In this document: positions 47,309 to 57,600 of the stretch, in pieces
How positions within the stretch are numbered: position 1 is the first letter of the stretch
Layout of the letters: the number at the start of each line of letters is the position of its first letter
NCBI GenBank assembly: GCA_045603225.1
Contig: JAZULT010000070.1
Location: 134,125-198,124, forward strand
DNA from: RGIG9115 sp045603225
GTDB lineage: Bacteria; Bacillota; Clostridia; UBA1381
Direction of reading: 5' to 3'
Length of the DNA: 64,000 nt
Made by a program: the position numbers and the translations under genes
Notes under the pieces: generated by a model
Told to the model about the DNA's origin: nothing
Seen by the model: only the letters and a program-made list of their open reading frames with translations
Database searches by the model: none

Positions 47309-48976
47309 ATGAGAAAGAAAACAGCAGGTATTCTCCTTGTTGCGACAATGCTGAGCGGAACTACATCGTTTGCCGATGTAGAATCAGTGAAGCTTATAGG
47401 AGACACTTGTGTGACATCCGGGACCGTGCAAAATGGAGAGTCGGTCAGTGTTATGATTACGAAAGCCGGAGCTGTTCCGGTTGATAATGATAATATTATA
47501 AGTATTGGATGGTTGTATAATCAGAAAGCAGGGGAGTTCACACATTCGCTTGAATTGGAAGATGAAGTTCTTAACGGAGTGGATAAAATAACCGTATTTG
47601 TCAGAGTTGGCGAAAATGAGATTAAAAAATATGATTTTGAATATATTAGTCCAAAAGTAATAACAGAATTGATTTCAAAGCTGAAAAAAGCATCCGATGC
47701 AGATGAGATAAAGAGTATTATTGATGATTCTGATAACGACAAAATATTTGAGAGGATGGGGCGTGATAAAAAGCTCTGGAATGACTGCGATAAGGATAAT
47801 GCGTCAAAAATAATTTATTCTCAAAGAGAATCTTTTGGTGATAATCTGAAAGTTGTATCAGATGTATTTACTATTGCGGTGAAGCTCAGCGGATTTGATG
47901 GAGATGTAGAGGAGATAAATAAGCTATCCGAAGTGAAGTATGGAAATATTAAATGGGATGACATTAAAGGCGACAGTAAAAAAGCGACATGGATTTCCGG
48001 ATACCTGAAAAATATTGGATTTTTTAAAGATATGACAGCGTTCAATGCTGAATTCGGAACAGCAAATGTTATTTCTGATATTAACAACGTTTCCGGGTAT
48101 GCTGCATTAAAAACAATAATAACAGATAATGCTGACCTGCTTGGTATAAAAAAGCAGAGCTACTATTCGTATTACAGCGATAACGAAACAAAAGTTTTAA
48201 AAGCGTTATACTCAATTATAAATAAGGACAAGGTCAAATCGATTGATGATTTTAATGATAAGATGGACGATGCTGTTGATAATGCTAAAAACAGCAAATC
48301 GTCAAATTCATCTGTATCGTCAAGCTCAGGTGGCGGTGGAGGTGGAGGAAACCGCGGGACCGGAGTAGTAGTTCCGACGGGGACACCGACTATGGGAAAT
48401 GCAACTGTACCGGAAGCTGTACCGCAACAGATTTTTACTGACGTTTCAACTGCACACTGGGCAGTGTCTGATATATCAGAGCTTAAGGAAAAAGAGATAA
48501 TAAACGGATATGATGACGGCAGCTTCAGACCTGACAGTAAGGTTACGAGAGAAGAATTCGTTACTATGATAATAAAGGCAACCGACACACAGACTCTTGG
48601 AGGCTCAACACCGTTCCGTGATGTCGTCTATGGTTCATGGTATGCACCTTATGTAACAACAGCATACAGAAACGGTATGGTAAACGGCGTTGAAGTAAAT
48701 GAATTCGGACTTGGCAGGGAAATTACAAGGCAGGATGCGACGGTTATTCTTTCGAGACTGATAACCGTAGAATCAGTAGCTAAAACAGAGTATACAGGAT
48801 ATAATGATGAAAATCTGATTTCTGATTATGCATCAGAACCTGTAAGGAAAATGTCTGAACTTGGAATAATCAGGGGTTTTGATGGGATCTTTCGTCCGAC
48901 AGATTCTATAAGCCGTGCTGAAGCAGCGGCTATAATTTGCAGATTTATGAAATTACAGTCAGAGGAGGTGGTTTAA
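47309..48976 (+). CDS. Secreted C-terminal SLH anchor protein (module C)
   Basis: 555 residues; signal peptide to ~22 (GTTSFA). An N-terminal beta-domain (~24-115) is followed by helical repeats (~115-325; VITELISKLKKASDADEIKS, VKSIDDFNDKMDDAV), a Ser/Gly linker with a run of seven Gly (~335-350), and three SLH domains (~372-550; FTDVSTAHWAVSDISEL with TREE, then TRQD, then SRAE). The architecture matches the proteins at 4263 and 23971, with the N-terminal half diverged. Ribosome site GAAAGGGAG. Its stop codon overlaps the next ATG by one base (TAATG), so the two SLH proteins are translationally coupled, consistent with acting together. Confidence 0.85.
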   Translation: MRKKTAGILLVATMLSGTTSFADVESVKLIGDTCVTSGTVQNGESVSVMITKAGAVPVDNDNIISIGWLYNQKAGEFTHSLELEDEVLNGVDKITVFVRVGENEIKKYDFEYISPKVITELISKLKKASDADEIKSIIDDSDNDKIFERMGRDKKLWNDCDKDNASKIIYSQRESFGDNLKVVSDVFTIAVKLSGFDGDVEEINKLSEVKYGNIKWDDIKGDSKKATWISGYLKNIGFFKDMTAFNAEFGTANVISDINNVSGYAALKTIITDNADLLGIKKQSYYSYYSDNETKVLKALYSIINKDKVKSIDDFNDKMDDAVDNAKNSKSSNSSVSSSSGGGGGGGNRGTGVVVPTGTPTMGNATVPEAVPQQIFTDVSTAHWAVSDISELKEKEIINGYDDGSFRPDSKVTREEFVTMIIKATDTQTLGGSTPFRDVVYGSWYAPYVTTAYRNGMVNGVEVNEFGLGREITRQDATVILSRLITVESVAKTEYTGYNDENLISDYASEPVRKMSELGIIRGFDGIFRPTDSISRAEAAAIICRFMKLQSEEVV

Positions 48977-51591
48977 TGAAAAAAGTTTTATTATTATTTC
49001 TGAGCTTGACGGTAATTATATCGGCTATGGCGGTGAATGTATATGCTGAGGAAATGTCAGGAACGTCTTTTGAAGCTTCAGTGATGAGAGGTCTTCATAT
49101 TCTTGATGAAGCAGATGTGAACAATCCTGATGTAGAGGTTACAAGAGGTGAATTTGTAAGAATACTCATGGGAATGATTGATGCTCCTGTATCGGCCGTG
49201 TCGGATATGGAAATTCCTTTTGCAGATATCAAAAAAGGAAAAACATATACTGCATCGGTGTTGTATGCCGCAAGTCTCGGATATGTCATAGGCTATGGTG
49301 ACGGAAACTTCTATCCGGATAAAACAATGACTGTTCAGGAAGCGGCGAATGTTATTCTTAACGTTGCAGGTTATGCTGTTTCGGCAGAGGCTTCCGGAGG
49401 ATATCTGACGATAGCGCAGAGTGAGGGCTTGCTTGACGGACTTTCGGCCGGTAATACTCTTACAAATAAGGACTTGTCGAAAATCCTTTATAATGCTCTT
49501 ACCGTTACCGTTATGGAAATTAAATTCAGCGGCGGTCAGAGTCAGGTTGAGAAAACAAATATTCCGTTTATGGAAAAGTATATGAATCTTGTGCGTTACA
49601 GAGGAATAATTACTTCTACATATTTTACTTCTCTGGAGGGAAATACAACCTGTGGTGAAGGGAATATCACTATCGGTGATATGACGATTGCGAATGGCTA
49701 TGATAAAGCTGTAAACTATCTCGGATATAAGGTTGAAGCTTATTCTGAGCAATACAAAAGCGGAGATGAAGAAATTATCTTTGCAGTGCCGTATAAAACA
49801 AATGTGACAGAAGTAAATTGCGAAGATATAACAGGCAGTGTGTCAGAAACCATTCTGAAATATCAGGGCGAGAATGATTCAAGAGAAAAAACTGTAAGAA
49901 TTTCACTTGAAGCTGATAAAATACTGAACGGTAAAGCATCCCCCGAATGTACAATGGCAGAACTTACGGAAGACTGCAGTACCATATTGTTTATCGACAA
50001 TAACAACGATAAAATTGCTGATGTAGTATTTGCATATAAATACAGTCAGATGTATGTTAGTAATGTTTCATTAAGGGACAGTGTTATATACGGAAAATAT
50101 ACCTTCAGCGGTGCTGTTCAGGTGCTTGACCTTGAAAAAGCCGATAAGGTTTCGATAGTGAAAGATGGCAAACCGGCGCAGCTTGGCGATATGTCTGAAG
50201 ATGATATATTAACGGTTACTGATACAACATTCGGTGGTATAAGAGAGGTTTCAATTAATGCAAGCAGCAAAAGAGTAACAGGTACTGTTACAGGGATAAA
50301 CAGTGTTGAGGACCTTGTTTATATTGATAATACCGAATACAGAAAGTCTAAGCTTTATAAGGCAGCAATTTCCGGAAAAGATCCGAAGGCAAAAAATATT
50401 GTAATTGGTACAACAGGTACATTTTACCTTGACAGTCGTGACAGAATTGTTGCAATTGAAATAAGTTCGACTGCGAAAAAATACGGTTATCTTAAGAAAT
50501 TTTATATTAACGAAGATGTTGAAAACGATATCAGTATGAAAGTGCTTGGAGAAGACGGAGACTGGCAGCTTTATAAACTTCGTCAGAAAATAAATATCGA
50601 CGGCTTGCAGTACAGCTCTGATAAGGTGCTTGAAGCATTGGGTGACGGTAGCTTCGTTAAGCCACAGCTTATTGCATTTGAATTAAACTCTGACGGTATG
50701 GTAGTAAAAATAGACAGTGGTGAGGAATCAGACGATACAACAAGAGACGATTTGTGTTACAGAAAGTTTGAGTCAATAGTTTACAGAAGTGCAAATCAGT
50801 CGTTTGACTCGGAATGTTATCTTACAGGTAACACGGTAAGCTTTATGATACCGGCACTTTTTACTGACGATTCAGGGATAGCTCGCAGATATACCGACCG
50901 GGAAATTGCAGGAATGGACGATAAATTTTTTGTTGTAAAAAACGGAAGTGTTTACAGTGATTGGGGAATATATTCGTTTTATGCATATAATGTGGATGAA
51001 TTCGGAGAAACAAAACAGATTATGATGGAAACCACTGTTGAAGATGTTGGGCAGTTCAGCACGGGTAATTTCCTGTTTTCGAAACTCAGATATGTTATCG
51101 GTACAGACGGAAGTGAACAAATTTCAATTGAAGGTCTTCACGGTACAAATATTTCCGCATCGGCAACTGTAAACAGTGATGTTATCGTTTTTGACGAAAA
51201 TGGCGAACGTGTGACAATTGATTATATCGAGCGTGGTGATTTGCTCAATCTGTATTTTGATGTTGACGACAATATCTACAGAATTAATGTGGAGTGCAAG
51301 GCACAAAACAGGGCGAAAAGTGAATATCAGTATTCGCTTCACGAAAATCCTGTTATTCTTTCGGGTGAAATAGTGAACATTGATAGGGAAAGAGGATATA
51401 TAATTCTCGATGACGGTCTTCCGAAGAAAAAAACACTTAAGGTTTTCCTTGAAAAGGTTTCAATTTATGTTTGTGAGCTTGACGCAAAAGGGGGAATTAA
51501 AGCCGGGAATATAAATGATGTTATGAATGGTGATTATGTGCTTATAAAAGGCGGAATGTCAAACTTTGACTTTATTGTCATTTATAAATAG
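48976..51591 (+). CDS. Secreted N-terminal SLH protein with long beta-rich body (module C)
   Basis: 871 residues from the ATG at 48976, which has AGAGGAGGTGG directly upstream; an in-frame ATG at 48937 lies within the previous gene and would bury the signal peptide. Signal peptide to ~25 (NVYAEE). SLH units at ~30-180 have TRGEFVRI, TVQEAANV and TNKDLSKI. The remaining ~690 residues are beta-rich, including the calcium-loop-like FIDNNNDKIAD near residue 342, at the same place as in the paralogues at 5930 and 25659. The C-terminal region resembles small beta-barrels (SGEIVNIDRERGYIILDDG). No catalytic motif recognised. Third occurrence of the C-terminal-SLH / N-terminal-SLH gene pair. Confidence 0.8.
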   Translation: MKKVLLLFLSLTVIISAMAVNVYAEEMSGTSFEASVMRGLHILDEADVNNPDVEVTRGEFVRILMGMIDAPVSAVSDMEIPFADIKKGKTYTASVLYAASLGYVIGYGDGNFYPDKTMTVQEAANVILNVAGYAVSAEASGGYLTIAQSEGLLDGLSAGNTLTNKDLSKILYNALTVTVMEIKFSGGQSQVEKTNIPFMEKYMNLVRYRGIITSTYFTSLEGNTTCGEGNITIGDMTIANGYDKAVNYLGYKVEAYSEQYKSGDEEIIFAVPYKTNVTEVNCEDITGSVSETILKYQGENDSREKTVRISLEADKILNGKASPECTMAELTEDCSTILFIDNNNDKIADVVFAYKYSQMYVSNVSLRDSVIYGKYTFSGAVQVLDLEKADKVSIVKDGKPAQLGDMSEDDILTVTDTTFGGIREVSINASSKRVTGTVTGINSVEDLVYIDNTEYRKSKLYKAAISGKDPKAKNIVIGTTGTFYLDSRDRIVAIEISSTAKKYGYLKKFYINEDVENDISMKVLGEDGDWQLYKLRQKINIDGLQYSSDKVLEALGDGSFVKPQLIAFELNSDGMVVKIDSGEESDDTTRDDLCYRKFESIVYRSANQSFDSECYLTGNTVSFMIPALFTDDSGIARRYTDREIAGMDDKFFVVKNGSVYSDWGIYSFYAYNVDEFGETKQIMMETTVEDVGQFSTGNFLFSKLRYVIGTDGSEQISIEGLHGTNISASATVNSDVIVFDENGERVTIDYIERGDLLNLYFDVDDNIYRINVECKAQNRAKSEYQYSLHENPVILSGEIVNIDRERGYIILDDGLPKKKTLKVFLEKVSIYVCELDAKGGIKAGNINDVMNGDYVLIKGGMSNFDFIVIYK

Positions 51592-51642
51592 TGTTTGTTT
51601 TATGTATTAAAATATATTAAATAATTTAAGGAGGGCATAAAA

Positions 51643-54627
51643 ATGCTGAAGTTAAAAAAACAAATTAGTGTATTGCTCGCATCTGTAATGATGCTGGCGA
51701 GTGCCGGAGCTATTACGGTACAGGCTGAGGATTACATCTATCCTGATACGACAGATGTAATAAATGGTGTTGAAGTAATCGAAGAAGGACTTGACGAATA
51801 CTGGGTAAGAGCTAATCCGTGGAACGACCATTATGCATGGCTTTACCGTACACATGAAGCATACGAAGGAAACGGAGCTATGCTTGTTCAGTCACGTTCA
51901 ACAGATAATGCATGGGCGGCAAACTGGAAGAATGATAAAACCGGAATGACGGCGGGAGTACAGTACAAAATAGAATATTATGTAAAGCCTGTTGTGCAGA
52001 TAAACGGAGAATATACACTACCGACAGCGTTCAGATATTATCACGATTATACTGTACTTGGAGCAACGGTTTACGATACAGAAACGGGTGCTGAGGTTAC
52101 AGGGGCGTATGAAAGTAAATGGTACAGACTTGAAAGCGTGTTCACAGCAACAGCCGATATGGTAACAGACTGGTGCGGATTTTCACTCCCTGTAAGTCCG
52201 GGCGAAGTGTATATTATAGATAATATTTCTATGTATGCAAATACGGGAACAGAAGAAGAACCTGTATGGTCAGAACTTGCTGACAAAATCGGTGTATATA
52301 ACGGTGATTTTGAAACAGGAATAAGCATTGTAAGAGGACTTGATCCTGAAAATGTAAGAGTTGAAAACTCTGTTGGAGCAATATCAATCAGCTGGACAAA
52401 TCCGCAGGAACAGAAAACAAAAATTTACAATGGTGATGTTCTTGTTGCAACTGCAAATGAAGGTGAAACATCAATAACACTTTCAGAACTTGATATGGCA
52501 CAGAAATATGTTCTTACAGTAAAAGGTGCTGTCGGGAATCTTGAATCAAAGGGTGTAACGGTAGATGTTGAGCCTTATATAACAAAATATCCTGATACAA
52601 CAGCTGTGATAAACGGTATTGAAGTAATCGGAGAAGGACTTGACGAATACTGGGTAAGAGCTAATCCGTGGAACGACCATTATGCAAGGCTTTACCGTAC
52701 ACATGAAGCATACGAAGGAAACGGAGCTATGCTTGTTCAGTCACGTTCAACAGATAATGCATGGGCGGCAAACTGGAAAAATGATAAAACAGGAATAACA
52801 GCAGGAACACAGTATAAGATTGAATACTATGTAAAACCTGTTTCGCAGATAAACGGAGAATATACACTTCCGATTGCGTTCAGATATTATAATGATTATA
52901 CTGTACTTGAAGCAAAGGTTTACGATGCAGAAACAGGTGCAGAGGTTACAGGCTCATATGAAAGCAAATGGTACAGACTTGAAAGCGTGTTCACAGCAAA
53001 CGACAGCACAGTGGCAGACTGGTGCGGATTTTCACTCCCCGTAAGTCCCGGTGAAGTATATATTATAGATAATCTCGCAATGTATGCAAATACAGGAGCA
53101 GAAGGAAATAATGTATGGACAAAGCTTGCAGATAAAATCGGTGTATATAACGGTGATTTTGAAGCGGGTATAAGTATTGTAAGAGGAAGAAACCCCGAAA
53201 ACGTTAAAGTGGATAACAACACAGGTACAATCATAATCAGCTGGACAAATCCACAGGAACAGAAAACAAAAATCTATAACGGTGATGTGCTTGTTGCAAC
53301 AGCAAATGAAGGAGAAACATCAGTAACCCTTTCTGAGCTTGATGCTAAGGTTGAATATGAGTTTGTGGTAAAAGGTGCTATAGGCAGTATCGAGTCAGAA
53401 GGTGTTACTGTGATATCAAAGCCTTATGTAAACAAGTATCCTGATACAACAGCTGTAATAAACGGTGTTGAGGTAATCGGAGAAGGACTTGACGACTATT
53501 GGGTAAGAGCTAATCCGTGGAGTGACCACTATGCATGGCTCTATCTTACACATGAATCATATGAAGGAATGGGAGCTCTGCTTATTCAGTCACGTTCAAC
53601 AGATAATGCATGGGCGGCAAACTGGAAAAATGATAAAACAGGAATAACAGCCGGAGTACAGTACAAGATAGAATATTATGTAAAACCACTTGCTAAGATA
53701 AACGGAGAATATACACTACCGACTGCGTTCAGATATTATAACGATTATACTGTACTTGAAGCAAAGGTTTACGATACAGAAACAGGTGCAGAGGTTACAG
53801 GCTCATATGAAAGCAAATGGTACAGACTTGAAAGCGTGTTCACAGCAAACGACAGCACAGTGGCAGACTGGTGCGGATTTTCACTTCCTGTAAGCCCCGG
53901 CGAGGTATATATTATAGATAATCTTGCAATGTATGCAAATACCGGAGCAGAAGGAAATGCTGTATGGACAAAGCTTGCGGATAAAATCGGTGTGTATAAC
54001 GGTGATTTTGAAGCAGGTATGGTAGTTGATAATACAGCCCCGTACGAAGTTGAAAACTTTAACGCAGTAGCCGGAAACGGAACAGTAACACTTTCATGGG
54101 ATGCAATTGACGAAACAGAAGTTCCTGATATGGGCGGATATACACTCTGGAACGGAAACGTGAAAATAGCTGACCTTGACAAAACTGTACTGAACTATAC
54201 TGTTAAAGGGCTTGAAAATGATGTCAGATATACATTTATAATCAGAGCTCATGACGTATGGGGTAACTCAACTGAAGGAACATTTGTAAATGCAACACCT
54301 GTTTTCCCTGAATATGAAATCGGAGAGTTCGTAATGGGAGATAAAGTTGTCGAAGGTACAAACAAAGTATCTGTAAAAGTGACAAATAATAAAGTAACAA
54401 CAGGAATGACAGCACAGCTTATTATCGCACTGTTTAAAAAAGGTGAAGGTCTTATTAAGGCGGAAGTAGGCGAAATAATACCTGTATCCGTTGGTAACAG
54501 TGCAAATGTTGAATGTTCAATCACTATAGACGATATAGACGCTTATGATTATGAGCTCAGAGCGTTTCTCTGGGATTCTGATGCGGGAATGAGACCGTAT
54601 ACAGAACAGGTTGTAATCGGCGAGTAA
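51643..54627 (+). CDS. Secreted tandem-repeat CBM/Fn3 protein with WD tail
   Basis: 994 residues; signal peptide to ~28 (TVQAED). Three nearly identical CBM modules begin at residues ~33, ~316 and ~599 (YPDTT-VINGVEVI, RANPWNDHYAWLYRTHEAYE, DWCGFSLPVSPGEVYIIDN). The first two are each followed by the same Fn3-like domain (ISWTNPQEQKTKIYNGDV), the third by a different Fn3-like domain (VTLSWDAIDETEVPDMGGY). The WD tail (~885-994) ends AFLWDSDAGMRPYTE. No catalytic residues are evident, so this is likely a multivalent glycan-binding surface protein. Ribosome site AAGGAGGG. It lies 51 bp after the N-terminal SLH gene, in the same relative place as the CBM proteins of module B and the Ig/DUF6273 protein of module A. 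Confidence 0.8.
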   Translation: MLKLKKQISVLLASVMMLASAGAITVQAEDYIYPDTTDVINGVEVIEEGLDEYWVRANPWNDHYAWLYRTHEAYEGNGAMLVQSRSTDNAWAANWKNDKTGMTAGVQYKIEYYVKPVVQINGEYTLPTAFRYYHDYTVLGATVYDTETGAEVTGAYESKWYRLESVFTATADMVTDWCGFSLPVSPGEVYIIDNISMYANTGTEEEPVWSELADKIGVYNGDFETGISIVRGLDPENVRVENSVGAISISWTNPQEQKTKIYNGDVLVATANEGETSITLSELDMAQKYVLTVKGAVGNLESKGVTVDVEPYITKYPDTTAVINGIEVIGEGLDEYWVRANPWNDHYARLYRTHEAYEGNGAMLVQSRSTDNAWAANWKNDKTGITAGTQYKIEYYVKPVSQINGEYTLPIAFRYYNDYTVLEAKVYDAETGAEVTGSYESKWYRLESVFTANDSTVADWCGFSLPVSPGEVYIIDNLAMYANTGAEGNNVWTKLADKIGVYNGDFEAGISIVRGRNPENVKVDNNTGTIIISWTNPQEQKTKIYNGDVLVATANEGETSVTLSELDAKVEYEFVVKGAIGSIESEGVTVISKPYVNKYPDTTAVINGVEVIGEGLDDYWVRANPWSDHYAWLYLTHESYEGMGALLIQSRSTDNAWAANWKNDKTGITAGVQYKIEYYVKPLAKINGEYTLPTAFRYYNDYTVLEAKVYDTETGAEVTGSYESKWYRLESVFTANDSTVADWCGFSLPVSPGEVYIIDNLAMYANTGAEGNAVWTKLADKIGVYNGDFEAGMVVDNTAPYEVENFNAVAGNGTVTLSWDAIDETEVPDMGGYTLWNGNVKIADLDKTVLNYTVKGLENDVRYTFIIRAHDVWGNSTEGTFVNATPVFPEYEIGEFVMGDKVVEGTNKVSVKVTNNKVTTGMTAQLIIALFKKGEGLIKAEVGEIIPVSVGNSANVECSITIDDIDAYDYELRAFLWDSDAGMRPYTEQVVIGE
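51739..54025 (+). repeat. Three tandem coding repeats with an 849-bp period
   Basis: Units begin at 51739, 52588 and 53437, both steps exactly 849 bp (283 codons). Long stretches are identical at DNA level, including many synonymous positions. The third unit is cut short after its CBM part, near 54025. Confidence 0.85.
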
Positions 54628-54645
54628 TTTAATTAGCATTATTAT

Positions 54646-54673
54646 CCCTCTCTGTTGTTCTAAACGGAGAGGG
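54646..54673 (+). other. Intergenic hairpin between the CBM-repeat gene and the GH42-like gene
   Basis: CCCTCTCTGTT (54646-54656) pairs with AACGGAGAGGG (54663-54673), 11 pairs with one G-T wobble and a 6-nt loop. No T tract follows, so this is more likely an mRNA-stability or processing hairpin, or a weak attenuator, than a full terminator. Confidence 0.55.
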
Positions 54674-54696
54674 AAGATAGAAATGGAGATGAATAT

Positions 54697-57600
54697 ATGA
54701 TCAAAAAACTTATTTCTGTTTTGCTGGTAACTGCCGGTATAAGCAGTTTTATCACACCTGTTTCTGTTTCTGCAATTATTCAGACTCCTGCCGGATGGGA
54801 AATTCATAACAACGGTAATCAACAGCTTGAAGCAGTAATTGATACTGAAGAAAAGCATAGTGGAAATGCGTCTTTACGTATGTCATACAAGACTGAAGGC
54901 GGAGATAATGTATATGCTCAGCTTCGTAAATACATTAATGTTGAGCCTAATACATCATATACATATTCCATGTGGGTAAAGGCGAATAAAATAAACGGTA
55001 TTCAGACCATGATTTCATGGGGGACGAGATACGGTCTGGACAGCCTCGGAAAAACTTACGGATGGAAGAAATTTGAGTTTTCGTGGTATTCGGGAAACCG
55101 TACGCAGGCGGAGTTTCAACTTGTAATGAATTCATCATTTGATAAAGTATGGATTGATGATATAAAGTTCTGCAAGGAAGGAACAGATACCAATTTGATT
55201 GATAACCCAGGTTTTGAGACTGATGTTGTTGTCAATGTTCCGTCAGATAGCACGGAGAATGCTGATGCTGAAAAAGAAGATTATGACTTGACAGCAGAAA
55301 TAAAAAGCAGAGAAGACTCCGGAAAAATATTTCTTGATAACAGATATCTTCCTGTATTAAAAACGAATAATAAGGCTATAGACGGAAATTCTTCAGACTG
55401 GGAAAATGAGGTCGGAGTAACGGGCGGTAATGCTGATGTTACAGGAACATTTAAAACAGCATATGATGAAAAATATCTTTATCTGTATGTTGAAACTCCT
55501 GATGATAAGCATATGGCGATTACTGAAGGCACAGGGAACTGGGTGCAGGACAGTATTCAGTTTGTAATCGGTTCTACTGATGAAATGTACGGAAGACAGG
55601 TTAATGCGTCTTTTAAAGAAAATGGCCCGATGTATTTCTATTCAGAGCAATGGCATGAGGCGGATTATCAGGAAATAAAAAGCTTCGGAATGCATGACGG
55701 TACCGTGTCTGTATATGAAATTGCAATTCCGTGGGAGTTGACAGGCACTGATTATAACAGTGATAATCTTCTTCTTAATGTTCTTATAAACGATGATGAC
55801 GGTGCAGGGAGAAGATACTATGAATTTGCTTACGGAATAGGAACTACAAAGATAAATAAGGATTTCATACATATATATTGTGTTAAGGATAAGGAAAATT
55901 CCGGATTTATATCAGTTCCGTCAACGGTTAAGACTGATGTTGATAATCTGTGCAGATTTCTTGCTGTAAATAATTCTGATGAAGAAAAGACTTTTACTAT
56001 CAGCACACCGGATGGAAAAAACGAAAGAACAGTTCCTGCTCACGGGGTTTGTGTTGAAAAGTTTACAGTTAATTTTAAAGAAAGCGGAAATACGGAAATA
56101 AAAGCAGGAATAGCTTCGGAACAGAATCTTGAAATTGTTAAAACGGTAGATGTTGAGCGCAGTGAAGAGAGAATATTAAGTGATGCTGAAAAAATTAAAA
56201 ATGTATGTATTCCTGAACTGAAAAGGTTGATTGGAGAGTGTAAAGCAAAGGGAATACCGGTAGATTATGAAATTTCCGGCTGTTCGCATCTTGAGAATTA
56301 TATTGATATAGTATATGAAGATATGGAGCATAAGCTTGCTTTCAGAGCAGACTATATACTTAATTCTCTTTTCGATATTTATGAAACAAATAAATCGAAT
56401 CTTGAAGCGTATATTTCAGGTGAAAAGGAAGCGAAAACAACGTACAGATATGTTACATCGGAGCATTCTGTTTCGGGACAGTCAATTTTTGCGGATATGA
56501 GAAATTCAAAGACCGGTGAAATTGAAAAAAGACCTGTTTATTTTATGGGTTATAACGGATTCGGACAACCGGAGCCTGTAGATTATCTGAATGATATGGG
56601 ATTTGAATCATATGCCGTTGAAATCGGAATAGATTCACTTATAATTCCGCCTGATGCGTCATCAGGATGGACAACGCTCAATCAGAAGGCAGAAACAACA
56701 TGTAAAATTGTATCCGAGGATGCGACAGGTTCAAACGGAGTGCTTGAAATAACTTCAAAATCTGCGGCTGAAGCGAATAAGTATCTGCAGTTTTATCAGC
56801 CGTATTACCTAAAACCCAATACCACTTACGAATTCGGACTTAAAGCAAAAAGCGAAAATGTAAGCGCACTGTGGTTTGCGATAGGTGGCTGGGATACGGA
56901 GAGAAAATATATAGATGACGGTACATACGATTGGAAATCATATGATTTTGAGTACACCACATCTGAAGACAGAACACGTTTTGAGTTCTTCATTTTCCTT
57001 GACGGTATGGCTGACAGAGTATTTATTGACGATGTTTATGTCCGCGAAAAAGGGACTGATAACAATCTTCTTGTAAACGGAAACTTCGAATACGGAAGAA
57101 ATGCCGAAGTCTATAAAGGAGTTAAGTTTATAGAAGAACCGGTTGAAAAATTTACCAAAATTCTTGACAATGCCGCCGAAAAAAATATTTCCGTACAGTT
57201 TCAGATAGCTACGCATTATTGGCCGTGGTTTACTCTGGACGGACATAGTGATGCAGGTATAATCGGACATTTTACCGGGAATGTAAACTATACGCATGAC
57301 AGAGTAAGGGAAATAACAGAATATTATCTTAAGAATCTTCTTGAGATTATAAAAGATAAGCCTGCGTTAGGAGGTATAATTCTCGGAAATGAACCGGGAT
57401 ACTGTACAATGAATAACCCCGGTTTTTATGAACCGTTATATGTCGAATATCTTAAGTATATATATAAAGGTGACATATCCAAGCTTAACAGAAATTACGG
57501 TAGTAATTATACTTCGTTTGAACAGGTTACCTTTGACGAAGTGCGTCAGGGTGATACACAGGAATGGCTGACGTTCGGAATAGAACTCAGTCATATAGAA

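Noticed and set aside
49078..49752. 224-residue antisense reading frame
   Set aside because: It lies opposite the N-SLH gene at 48976-51591. It is Ile/Ser/His-rich with no domain or ribosome site.
51739..54025. Tandem repeat considered as a CRISPR-like array
   Set aside because: The period is 849 bp, in frame, and encodes protein domains; there are no short repeats with unique spacers and no cas genes.
52071..54182. Three similar antisense ORFs (about 85-137 residues)
   Set aside because: They resemble each other only because they are the reverse complement of the 849-bp coding repeats.
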